From contig JALMQS010000099.1 of NCBI GenBank assembly GCA_024734495.1, positions 94,475,388 through 94,539,387 on the forward strand: a DNA stretch of 64,000 nucleotides. The letters run 5' to 3'. Positions 23,949 to 34,257 of this stretch are shown one piece after another. Each line of letters opens with the position of its first letter. Position 1 is the stretch's first letter. This stretch comes from Forficula auricularia. Lineage: Eukaryota; Arthropoda; Insecta; Dermaptera; Forficulidae. Below the pieces are notes generated by a model, which was not told the origin of the DNA, made no database searches, and saw only the letters and a list, made by a program, of their open reading frames with translations. The position numbers were made by a program, and so were the translations under genes.

Positions 23949-24284
23949 TTGACATATGCGGCCGAAACAAGAACTGACACCGCAAATACAAGAAAAATAT
24001 TGGAAGTTTGTGAGATGAAATCGCTACGTAAAACAAGGATGGACAGGGTCAAAAATGAAGATATTAGGGAAAAGTGCAATATACAAAATGTCAGCGTATG
24101 GGTCCAAAGGAGAAGAACAGAATGGAGGGCATACGTATTGCGAATGAATGAAGACCGGCTGGTGAGGAAGGTACATGACAACATCCCTACCGGGAAAAGA
24201 AGACGGGGCCATCCAAGAAAACGATGGAAAGACGCTCTGGAGTAAACAGGCTTTTAGCCTAACAATAATAAGAAGAAGAAGAAG
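23949..24284 (+). pseudogene. 5'-truncated LINE: C-terminal end of a non-LTR retrotransposon ORF2
   Basis: The frame 23949-24245 matches the region after the reverse transcriptase fingers/palm in non-LTR elements. It has an AAETRT start, an EMKSLRKT segment, a WRAYVLRMNEDR segment and a basic GKRRRGHPRKRW end. A stop and a short 3' UTR follow, then an (AAG)n tail. A perfect 13-bp duplication, ATCTAAGTAAATT, flanks it at 23936-23948 and 24285-24297, proving target-primed insertion. The insert is only 336 bp, a strongly truncated copy. The clade cannot be fixed from this piece. Confidence 0.92.
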
Positions 24285-24297
24285 ATCTAAGTAAATT

Positions 24298-24966
24298 AAT
24301 ACATAATATTTAAATTCATTACAGGCTGAGAAACACTGATTTAAGCTGTTTGTTTAACTCCACTTTAGATTAAAAGAAATAATAATAATGATAACAAATG
24401 TTTTGGTTTCGAATTCATATTAGCCTAGAGGAGTAAAAATCAGTAACATATATTAATTATATATATTAATTATTTTTTAACGTAAACCCATGTTAAATAT
24501 CTAATACGGAATAACAATCATCGGATTCGGCCTTTGACCTGGCTCCAACACTCGGTATGTGGTATGAAAGCTTTCTTTCGAATCTTCAATTCAAGATTGT
24601 GGTTCATCATCCTTTTTTGTTTGTATCTCTTCTAATGCTAGAATTCCTTGGAGTTCAGTATTTTCCTATATGATATTTCTAATCTCTCTAATCTACCTTA
24701 GTTTAAAGCTGACAAAAGTCACCACATCTCCATACTACGTATAGCAATTAGCTCAAGCCTTGCAAGACAATTGCTTTTACTACCAATTTAGTCTTAAGCA
24801 CATTTAAAAATTTGTGATCTCGTAACTTAGATAATTTAATGCAAGTCAGACACAATTCTCTCTATTTGTTGGTGGAAAATAACTTTGATATATCTTGAAT
24901 TCGGGTGAGAATTTTTAGTGAGATATTTTTAGTGTGCCGTCAACCAAAAAAGATTGAGAAACACTG
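24298..24966. other. Anonymous span ending in a hAT-type terminus
   Basis: The only recognisable item is at 24935-24966, where GTGCCGTCAACCAAAAAAG and GATTGAGAAACACTG repeat the right end of the MITE at 25588-25785. No matching left end was seen, so it is a broken copy. Confidence 0.6.
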
Positions 24967-25059
24967 CTCTAAAGCTTTAAAAGTTCAAGTTCAAAAATGC
25001 AAAAAGCAAAAATTTTATTGAGATTTTAATGCGAAGTCATAATATAGACATAAATAAAA

Positions 25060-25470
25060 AATTTATATTTAAATTTATTATTAAATACTACGGCATATCT
25101 AGCGACCCGAGTCTTGGAAATTTTTTCCACTTTTTTTAATTAATAAATGTGCGGGGGGGGGGGGCGATTCTTCCATTAGAAACCGATCGAGGAAAATAAC
25201 TAAAAAGGGTGTTGATAAAATTATTTAACTTCTTCCTTTATAGCGAAAGAAATACAAGTCAAGACCTGTTCAGACTATTAAAGATTTAATTTTTAATTTA
25301 TATTATTCTAAGAATGGCCTTTTGCTCTTGGATCAAAATTATACTCGTTATAGAGAGCGTAAATATTTAATTGAACTTCTATAAAATTCAGACAATAAAG
25401 TGAAAAAAATACTTGTTCTAACTGGCGAACATTCTAGGCTGTGAAAAAGTTTTACTTTTTTCTACATTTT
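25060..25470. repeat. Repeat family F, copy 1
   Basis: Aligns over about 400 bp with 56640-57060. Shared blocks are CCGAGTCTTGGAA, GAATGGCCTTTTGC, ATACTCGTTATA and AAAAGTTTTTACTTTTT-type ends. It carries an 11-12 base G-run at about 25152. There is no coding potential and no clear ends. Confidence 0.75.
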
Positions 25471-25587
25471 TATCATTCAATAGAAAAATTAAATTCATAA
25501 AAAGAAATCGTCTTAGAAAGTTTGTTCTGTAGCAAATTATTTATATTTTCAATGTGGAGAACTGTTTAGATTTTGGGCCCTCTACGC

Positions 25588-25785
25588 CAGTGTTTCTCAA
25601 CCTGTGTGCCGCGAAAGATTGTTACATGTTCCGCGAACGTTTTTGACAAATAATTAAAATTGCATGGGTTTTGTAACTTTGAAATAGTATGTGTAATTAC
25701 TTCAATTTTTTTTTTATATTTAGGTGTGCCGCAAATGATTCCATATTTTAAGATGGCGTCAACCAAAAAAGGTTGAGAAACACTG
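25588..25785. mobile_element. 198-bp hAT MITE
   Basis: Perfect 15-bp terminal inverted repeats, CAGTGTTTCTCAACC and GGTTGAGAAACACTG, enclose a short AT-rich core with repeated GTGTGCCGC motifs. The 8-bp flanks CTCTACGC and CTCTAGTG agree at five positions and may be a decayed duplication. Confidence 0.9.
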
Positions 25786-25793
25786 CTCTAGTG

Positions 25794-26889
25794 CATATTT
25801 GCCCTTCCTTTGTTATAGATATTGGTGTTCGTTTAGACGAGGTAAAGTTAATAATCTCCCCAAAATTATCATTTGTAAGAAACACTGGATTTTCAGATAA
25901 TAACACCCCTTCATTATCAAATGAGATACAAGTAAACCATTCGCCAACTCATTTATATCTATGTATTTTAGACTGAAATTCGTATGTTCCTCCACCTTTC
26001 CCGTAACCTACACTATTCAAGACCATCATAGGCAGGTACTTTCGATTACGACCCAACACCTGAAATTTCCCTTTTTCAGAAAATAATTATAATACGACTT
26101 TAAGGTTTTAACATCCAAGAGATATTCATTCACTCTACACTAAAAAGAATCCTTCCTCAATAATTAAAAAATCGCACTTATCACTTTTTTTTATTAAATA
26201 ATACATTTAAAATAAATTTTAAGTTCTTGATTAAAAAATTCAAATTCGTTTTAAATCAAGAAATAAATGCAAACTTAACAGAAAAGAAGTAATTTTCATT
26301 GCAATTTCGCTTATAATGGAATACAATTAAATAGAAAAACTGAGATATAAAGATATATTGTTGTTATATAAAAGAAAAAGATACCGTTTCCAATTGCATA
26401 GCCGTTTGATTAGAAAACCCAACAACTTCTGTTCACCGAACGTTTTTTTTTAATTTTTTTTAACCATCAATCTATGAATAGTGAAAGATTGTCTATTAAA
26501 AATAAATAAAAATATTCACTACAAATATCTTAAAATATATTATAAAAAATTTCATGAATTCTTTCAATAGAAAAATAATTAAAATTAATAAATTTTAATA
26601 AGAAATATGGGTGTGTGTAAGGTTGTGGAATTATTACAAAATATTATTTTTGAAAAAATATATTGAAAAACCATGAACAAAAATTTAGTGAAGCAATAAT
26701 TTTCCATTAAATTATTTATTATATGGTTGATTATTATTTAATATAAAAGCCTATTTATTCAGTAGATATATTTTAAAAATTGAATATAAAATCTCCTTTC
26801 TAACACTTAGTTTACATCATGGCTAAATTACAATTAGGTTTATGCCGGAATGAGATTTAGAGTAAACTTCGCCAACCTAAAATTTGTAC
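25794..26889. other. Anonymous AT-rich span
   Basis: No gene or repeat partner recognised. Confidence 0.5.
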
Positions 26890-27063
26890 AGGTTTTTCAC
26901 TTCAAATTGAACATTTTATTATTATTATTTTATTTGTAACATTTTACAAATCAAATTGAACATTTTATTATTATTATTTTATTCGTAACATTTTACAAAT
27001 CAAATTGAACATTTTATTATTATTATTTTATTTGTAAAATGTTCAATTTCGAAATGAAAAACC
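26890..27063. repeat. 49-bp tandem repeat enclosed in an inverted repeat
   Basis: TCAAATTGAACATTTTATTA starts at 26902, 26951 and 27000, an exact 49-bp period. The outer 25-30 bp (AGGTTTTTCACTTC... and its complement ending ATGAAAAACCT) are inverse complements. The whole unit is therefore a hairpin whose loop holds the array. Confidence 0.85.
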
Positions 27064-27389
27064 TATATATAATCATAGTCTTTAAATTTGACAAGCTAAT
27101 CACTAAACATTTTGCAATTTTACTTTTTATAGAATAAATATTAACCAAAAATCATAGAGATATACATTATTGATTTTAAATCTTTCTTTTTACCTCAATT
27201 AGGGCTCTGTACTATTAATACTATGGGTTTTTGCGCGGAATTTGTAAATTTACTTTTTGTCTTTTGATGGAAATCTTATTTGTTAATGAGCAAACATTTC
27301 TATTTTTTTTTTCTTTTTTTGTACTTGTTTATTATTTGTTAAATTGTTGTAGTTAATTTGTATTGATGTTTGTTAATGTATTGTACCAA

Positions 27390-27480
27390 GATTGTATTGA
27401 TGTTTGGAGGACCTAGCCACCGAGGACTTGTGCCTCTAAGCATGGTCGAGGAATAAATATTTATTTATTTATTTATTTAA
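27390..27480 (+). mobile_element. Probable LINE or SINE 3' end with (ATTT)n tail
   Basis: A short GC-balanced stretch containing GAGGACCTAGCCACCGAGG and CATGGTCGAGGAATAAA runs into a (TATT)n tail. It looks like the 3' end of a retroposon. The family was not identified. Confidence 0.4.
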
Positions 27481-27567
27481 AAAACGGACCCTTAAAGGTG
27501 TAACCATTAACCCCACTTGTGTAGCTTCTAAACTATTTTTCTAGGATCTTTAAATTTGACTAGTAAT

Positions 27568-27786
27568 TATGTATAATAGGAATAGCAGGGAATTGGATAA
27601 AAATGAAAAACACAGAGTTTTTAATAGATAGGCCAGACGTTTCGTCAATTTATTTTGAATTTCCTCAGTTAACAAAAGAGTGATAAAATGGGCCACTGAG
27701 GAAGTCAAAACGTCTGGACCATTTAATATAAACTCTGTGTTTTTAATTTTTATCTAGTTCCCTGCTATTCCTGTTACAAATTTATT
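27568..27786. repeat. Palindromic repeat family B
   Basis: Arms of about 75-90 bp contain AGGAATAGCAGGGAA, AAAACACAGAGTTT and the CCAGACGTTT box. They lie at 27568-27645 and 27695-27786 as inverse complements around a 50-bp spacer. The right arm carries CTGAGGA (27696-27702) and AAAACGTC, and the left arm the fuller GACGAAACGTC on the minus strand. No coding potential. Confidence 0.85.
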
Positions 27787-27881
27787 ATGGATGCGAATGA
27801 TACAACGTAATTATTTATTATCCGCAGATTGTCTGATCACCAAATTCAAAATAAAATTGAGTCACTTCAATATTTAATTTG

Positions 27882-28130
27882 GAGGCAGCGATAGACCAGT
27901 GCCTAAGGCGCTTGACCTCAGATCGAGTTTATTCGGGATCGAATCTCGCTTTAGTTAGAACAATTTTCATCTTTGTCAAAAATGCAAGGGGCCTCACTAA
28001 ATCCACTGGAAAGCAATGGAAAACCACCCCTGTGAAAAATTTCTCTACGAAGAATTACAATGGAGAGGATACTCTCCATAGTAATTACCGATGCTCGGAA
28101 TCGAGTATGGTGCTTAAAGAAGAAGAAGAA
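27882..28130 (+). mobile_element. tRNA-derived SINE with (AAG)n tail and 8-bp duplication
   Basis: The tRNA-like head includes AGACCAGTGCCTAAGGCGCT and a B-box-like GGGATCGAATCT. The body contains GGATACTCTCCATAGTAATT and CTCGGAATCGAGTATGG and ends AAAGAAGAAGAAGAA. The duplication TTAATTTG lies at 27874-27881 and 28131-28138. Body and tail match the interrupted SINE at 12085-12985. An 86-codon open frame across it is not a gene. Confidence 0.9.
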
Positions 28131-28164
28131 TTAATTTGAATGATAAATGAATAAATTATATTTA

Positions 28165-28425
28165 AAAAAGTAAAACTAAAAAACACGCTTCTAAAAAGTA
28201 CAAAATAATGTAATAATACTTAATCAAAAAGTGCAGGCGCAGAAACATGAACTTCTAATTAATTTTTTTTTCTTTTAATATAATTTATTCTTTTACTCTT
28301 TAGTCTTAATTATTGTTATAGAGAAATGTTTGCGGAATTTAACAGAACTAAATTAACATTGTACATAGATACATACAATACATACATACAGGTGAAGCTA
28401 ATATAAAGTGTGAAAAAACTGTAGA
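28165..28425. repeat. Repeat family E, copy 2
   Basis: Matches 9785-10130 (CACGCTTCTAAAAAGTACA, CTTTTTAGTCTTAATTATT-type block, (CATA)n, ACAGGTGAAG). It lacks the right palindrome arm. Confidence 0.75.
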
Positions 28426-28899
28426 AACATTCGGATCTGGGCTGATTTTTTCTTATTGATGTTTGGAGACTGAAGTATTGAATTCACTTTAAAATTTTCA
28501 ATTAACTTATTTGGATTAAGAGTGTCTGAAATTTGGAGAATAATCATTTTCAAACCTCATGATTTTTCTCTACACATTCATGTCAAGTCTCGCTAAAAAA
28601 AGTGCCAACTCATCAACATTTTCAGGGAGCGTACAGAATCTTAATTTTTTTCACTTTTTCCTCCATTTAAATTAAAATGGTACAATTTGCTCAGTAATGT
28701 TCTCTTCTTAAAAACAGTAAAGTTATAAGCGACATCTATGACTCACAGGATATTCTTTAACAATACTTCTCAATGAAATTTAATATAAAGTATCAATTCT
28801 TACTAAATAAGCTGACGTGTTCTGATGTGGCCATCCACTTGACTTTACCATACAACCTGGCCCCTCACTTATATTTAATATTTAATAAAATTATTTATA

Positions 28900-29532
28900 A
28901 TCATGTAGGGGATGAGGTTAATTTTTGCTATTTAGACTTCTGGGATCCCACTAATTATGTATACAAAATTTGGTTGAGTTTGGTACAAGGGCCTATATTT
29001 TGATTTTTTTGACCCTACACCCCCCCCATTTTGGGCGGTTAGTTTTTGCATTTTTAGACTTCTCGGGTCCCACTGATTATGTATACAAAATTTGGTTGAG
29101 TTTGGTACAAGAGCCTATATTTTGAATTTTTAACCCCCCCCCCCTCCACCCCCTTAGTTTTGGGTCGATATGCACCAAAATCTAATCAGCTCTTAATCTC
29201 AATGGACCAAAACTACTTGTGAAATTTGGTTTCGATATTCACTCTAGTTTTTGAGCTAGCTCGTTCACAAAAATTTGATAACGCACAGACTAACGGACGG
29301 ACGGACATACTAACAGACATTTTGATAAAACAATTATTATCTCGAAAAATATAATTTTTTCGATGTTCACTTATGAGAGCTTTTTTGTAGAGCGAAATGC
29401 CATGGTTTCGCTCAATTTTTCTAATCAAAATATTTTCAGGCGTTTTTGAGATATTTCGAAAAAAAGAAGGAAAAAAACACTTTTTTCATGCACGATTACA
29501 ATACTTGACCATACTCCTGTATGGTAGAAGTA
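28900..29532 (-). repeat. Hairpin-headed repeat family R1, minus-strand copy
   Basis: The inverse complement of 29190-29532 aligns with 14289-14640. It includes the terminal hairpin at 29502-29532 (ACCATAC pairing with GTATGGT around AGGA) and the adjacent AGTATTGTAATCG. Its inner part at 28920-29160 holds two direct copies of the ACAAAATTTGGTTGAGTTTG module also present in 5330-5560. A GGACGGACGGAC microsatellite lies at 29290-29305. Confidence 0.75.
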
Positions 29533-29689
29533 AAAGGGCTAGAAAGTGGAGTATATTATTGACTTCTTGGGATTTTATTGTAGGTATTAATTAGAATCTA
29601 AAGCTTGAAGAAATTTCAGGAATCCGCAAAGACCTATACTTATATTTTCCAAGCGAAATGAAGATTCAATTCAAACAATAAACAATTTT

Positions 29690-30070
29690 AATTTTTCAAG
29701 ATTTTTTTCCCAAATGAGGTAAACAAGAGCTCTCACCATTCATAGGGAGGTTCTCTTTCTCTCGATGTCCTCGCTACTCTCCAGTTCATATTCATAAAAT
29801 CTCCCTCTCTGACTCAATCATTGGCTTTCGAGCAAAGCCTTTACAACTGGGCAATAAATTTGTCCTGTTAGCCAATCGAAGCTGCAGCTAATTGTTTCTC
29901 GAAGTGTTTATAAAGATTAGTTGTTTGTCAGAAGCACCGGTCAACAAATGGGTGGTCCCATTCAGGGGGAGGCTTTGATTCCGACCTCCCTCGGGTGATT
30001 TATTCCTGTCAGTTCTGTTGCTCAACTGTACTTCCATGTAAATATAGAAGAGAAATATTCCCCAAGAGAT
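29690..30070. other. GC-balanced island without repeats
   Basis: This island is clearly richer in G+C than its surroundings and has no copy elsewhere in the window. It contains CTCTCC-rich tracts and TGGGTGGTC at 29949-29957, the reverse complement of the GLI/Ci consensus GACCACCCA. It could be a regulatory region or unassigned exon-proximal DNA. No function is shown. Confidence 0.35.
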
Positions 30071-30079
30071 AAATTACAA

Positions 30080-30616
30080 TGATTTGAAGGTCTCGATTTC
30101 TATTGAATTTATCAAAGTCATTAATTATTCTTCGTTTCTTTGTTTTCCTCGAGGGTAAAAATTACAAATAGTCTTAAATTAATGATTTGGCTAATTCTTT
30201 TTTCTCTTATTTATCATCTAGGAACATTCCATTTGAAACCTCTTAATTAATATTTTAATATTGAGATAATTACAATGCAATTGAAACCGATAATTTTTTA
30301 TGTTATTTACTAGTCAATAAACATAGTATAATAACGTAGAAAATCAATTATATTATAAATAAAATGTATTTGAAGTATAAAAAAACAATATTAATTACTT
30401 TATTTAAAAAGGTTTATAGTATTTAAAAGTTGTTAATTAATACGCTTTATTAAAAATCTGTAAGTTTTTCTAATTTTTATTTTTCTTCATGACAATAGCA
30501 TAGTCTGAAAATGTATTTTCATAATATTTGTACATCTCGATTAGAAGTTGTGTTTGTTTTAAAATTAGGGAAATAATAAATTGAAAACATATCCATATAA
30601 ATTTGGTTCATACCAG
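30080..30616. other. Anonymous AT-rich span
   Basis: No recognisable feature. Confidence 0.5.
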
Positions 30617-31735
30617 TGGCGTGCGGTCCATGGATGCTGTGGATGCGGCGCATCCCTAAAATCTCAGAACGTCAAGAGTATCTTCATACCGTGTCATATA
30701 TGAATCTCGTTTAGCTTTATTTCGCTTAGCTTTAATTTAAAATTTATGGAACTTTTTAACGTTAGAATATGAATAGAATTTTCCAGATTTCATATTTGAA
30801 TCATTTTCGCTATCTTATGGAAAATACTTTGATTTTATGAGGTTGAAAGTAAATTAGTTTACATGTAGGTACTCGACGTCTGACTTTCATTTAAAATCTA
30901 TAAATTGAATAAAAAAATTAATTGTGAATGATGAACTAAAAGTTGTTTTGGCAGAAGTATTTGATTGCACTTAGACGCTTTTTTAATTAATATTTTGTCT
31001 ACCTTATTATAAAATTGTTTTACAGACAAACTGACCGAAGGCTTGTCTAGTGAGCAGAGTATGGTGGAAGATACTAGACACAATCATGTTCAAACATGTC
31101 GCGGCACGCTCGCTGTTTGCCAGTAGCAGCATCAGCACGGTCATTTAATAGCCACAACTCGATCCTGGGAGTCCCTGGTATTTAGACAACTAAATTGGCA
31201 TATCAGTTAAGGGTATGACTATCGCAAGACGACGGCGAGTCTCCTGCCTAGCATCTATTTGTACACTCAACATCTAAAAATAACTGGATACTCGAAAATT
31301 AGAAAAATCTAATCAAATCATTTTTTTTTTGAATATCATTATTATGAGAACGTCAAAAACAATTTTATAATTAGGTAGACAAAATATTAATAAAAACAAA
31401 GAGGCTAAATGCAAGCCGTATACGCAAGGTATCGCAATTTTTTACATCCAAACTAATTATTTTATAGCAACCAAAAAAAATTTTTGGAAAGTACTTAGAC
31501 AGAGCCTCCAAAATAGAGCGATGGATTATTTTAACTTGTCACTGAAAGTAGTCAAAGTGAAGATAGACTGTCCCCTCTGTCTTTAATATCAAATGAAAAA
31601 AATCTAATGTGAAATTTGAAAAATTATATTAAGCGGCTATCGATGAATTTTAAGAATTATAAAATAAAATTGTCAAAAATGAAGGGTCCTTTTTTGGATA
31701 TTATCCTATGGCTGAAAAGTCACCTCCCGCACCTG
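30617..31735. mobile_element. Probable hAT-like non-autonomous element
   Basis: The left end starts CAGTGGCGTGCGGTCC. The right end reads TGAAAAGTCACCTCCCGCA followed by CCTG, an imperfect inverted repeat. The right 150 bp recur at 16660-16810 with a clearer CCACTG terminus. The target duplication could not be confirmed. A 61-codon minus-strand frame inside is not recognisable. Confidence 0.5.
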
Positions 31736-31739
31736 ATGT

Positions 31740-32334
31740 GAAGATATTGTTTATAATAAAAAATAATTATTGTAGATAATATATACTATATGTATACATT
31801 ATTCTAAAAAATATTTTTAGTGTGTAATTAAAAGTGTAATAGAGAAAGCAACTAACATTATAATTTTCTTTTTAATGACTGGATATAAATTTAAGATACA
31901 TTTATTATTATATAGCTAAATAGCAAGTAGCTATTTTATAGAGAAAAAAATTATTTATTTATATTGGAAAGTGGAAAGCCAATATTTGTGTAGACTGATT
32001 GGAATGTATCTAATCGTTTGTTATTTTCAGAACTCAACTCTAATGATTAATCCGCTTGTGGTATAGGCTATAGAGTATACTATATTAGTTTAATAGAGAA
32101 TATACTTACCCTAGTGGAAACCAAAGATATTATAAAGAGAATTAAAATATTCCATATTTGATTGATTTCTCCATTTTTTATACTGTTAAACATTAATTAA
32201 AATTTCTTTTATTTCTGAATCATTAAATACCTAGCTGACCTCTCATATCTATTTCTTCAATTTTTATCAAATAAAAGGATGTGATTTTTAGGATTCGATT
32301 TAAAAATTTGAAAGGAATCTTATTAGTGCCGCTA
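31740..32334. other. Anonymous AT-rich span
   Basis: Nothing recognised. Confidence 0.5.
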
Positions 32335-32990
32335 AAATGTATGGTACCGCGACATTTCCTCCCCTGACAAAATATTCCCGACAAAACATCCCCCGACAAA
32401 ATATCCTTCAGACAAAATATCCCCCGACATAATATCTTCTGACAAAATATTCCCCAGTATAAGGGAGAATACAAAAGAGATTAAGTGAGAAGCTTATAAT
32501 CATAGTTTTGAATAATATAAACAGACTTTCATATTTTGGCGGCTAATTAGCCGTTTGAAAGTGCTGCTGTCTGTCGTGTTTGATTATGATAAAATGGGAG
32601 CCCCAAACACATCCCGCCCGACGATTGGCTGGTTCGGTTTTCAATATGTGTTTGATTAGAAAAAAAATGGGAGCACGAATCACACCCCGCCGGGACTAAA
32701 CTTTCGGAGGATATTTATTCAGGTCGGCTCGGTTGGGTTCGTATAGCTCCTTTTTGGCTGACGCCAACCGAACCGTCTTAAAGCCAGCCCGAAAAGGAGC
32801 TATACGAACCCAACCGAGCCGAACTGAATATATATTAACCGAACCGGAGTCCATTTGCATTACTCATAAGATTCACGAGGGGAAGGGTTATTTTGTCATG
32901 AGATATTTTGTCTGAAGGATATTTTGTCGGGGATATTTTGGTGGGGGGGGCTGAAATGTCACGAAATCAAAATGTATGCCTTATGTGTTT
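32335..32990. mobile_element. Fold-back element with arrays of GACAAAATATCCCC units
   Basis: The left arm (about 32350-32455) holds five to six short direct units of the form CCCGACAAAATAT. The right arm (about 32895-32945) holds the inverse complement. Inside, a second inverted repeat pairs GGTCGGCTCGGTTGGGTTCG (about 32721) with its complement ending near 32825. The interior is GC-richer than its surroundings. There is no transposase and no clear target duplication. Confidence 0.75.
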
Positions 32991-33510
32991 GTCCAAGTAT
33001 TGTAGCTTCTAAAGTGAATATGATTCAAACTTGGAATTTAGAAATTATCCATATGTTTTCATTTTCCCCGAAAATACAAATTTTAATCTAATTTTATTCG
33101 TATAAAAATATTTTTTTATCAAGAGCTATGATTAGATATTCCTGAAAAGATCTCTTAAATTAGAATTAGTTTTAATTCTTTTTTAATTTATTTCGCTTTA
33201 AACTCACGATGTGAGAGTTCTCCAGAGAGGTCATTGTTGGTGATTTTTGTACCAGTCATCGTTTATAAATACCTTAACTTAAACTTTTGAAAAAAATCCA
33301 CAAATTTACTCATTCTTTCCTTATCAACGATAAATAAGAACGAATTTGATATCTCAAGTGTTTTGAAAGCTACAAGTTATGAAACGGTCTGACTCGCACT
33401 TGCTCAGCTTATTTTTTATATTTCTGATAAACATTTATTTTTACTGGAGTCGAAAACTAAATATCGTCCATTTTTATTCCTCGATAATGAAAAATTCGGT
33501 ATATAGTATA

Positions 33511-34257
33511 TTAGATCATTCGGAAAGTGATTTCATTTTTTTTTTTTTTGTAAAATTGAAAGTTGATTTTCTTATAGTGTATAAATATTTTATTAAATAA
33601 TATATTCCCCATTTTGGTCCAATACCTTTTCTAATTTTCTGGTAGTAGCATTATTCCACATTCAAAAAATGTTGATCTTTGCTGGCAAAAAACTGATCCA
33701 ATGCATTTTTAACACCTTCATTTGAAGAAAACATTGTGCTGTCTAAAAAATTTGGCAGGGACCGGAACAAGTAATAATCCGATGGTGCCAGATCTGGAGA
33801 ATATGGTGAGTGTGGTAGTACATCCCATTGAAGCTGTAAAAACTGTTGATGAGTTACAAAACTTGTATGAGATCTCGTATTTTCCTGGTGGAACACTATA
33901 CCTTTTCTGTTGAACAATTCTGTCCTTTTCTGTTTTAGTGAATCATTCAATTTGTTCACTTGATGGCAGTACACTTCCAGAATTGATTGTGGTAGTGGCT
34001 GACAAAAGTTCAAAAAATATGATTCCCTTGAAATTTCCACCACATGCAGAGAACATCACCTTGTTTTGGTGAATATCGGCTTTCGGGGCGGTTTGAGCCT
34101 ATTCATCTTTTTACTCCATGATCTCTTGCGTTTCACCACATTATTGTAAACAACCTATTTCTTGTCCCCAGTGACAATTCTCTTCAAAAATTGGTTATTT
34201 TCTTGATGCTTTAGATTTTTAGAAGCAAATCTCTTGGAAAACAACGAAATGACCTAA
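33511..34257 (-). mobile_element. Mariner deletion derivative with TA target duplication
   Basis: On the minus strand the 5' end is TTAGGTCATTTCGTTG (34257 inward). The 3' end, read inward on the plus strand, is TTAGATCATTCGGAAAG (33511). Both are flanked by TA (33509-33510 and 34258-34259). At 747 bp it is much shorter than the roughly 1.3 kb of complete mariners. The missing part is the 5' half of the transposase gene, so the copy can only move if a full element supplies transposase. Confidence 0.9.
33651..34240 (-). pseudogene. Mariner transposase, C-terminal remnant
   Basis: The longest frame is 34043-33651 (130 codons). It shows the mariner catalytic-domain signatures: a FHQENTRSHTS segment at the second acidic position (asparagine and aspartate usual here) and the diagnostic YSPDLAPSDYYLFRSL block with the D34D-type third aspartate. 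Upstream in other frames are traces of the TGDKK region with an in-frame stop where tryptophan is expected. At least one frameshift and several stops separate the pieces, and the DNA-binding N-terminus is deleted. It is inactive. Confidence 0.93.
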
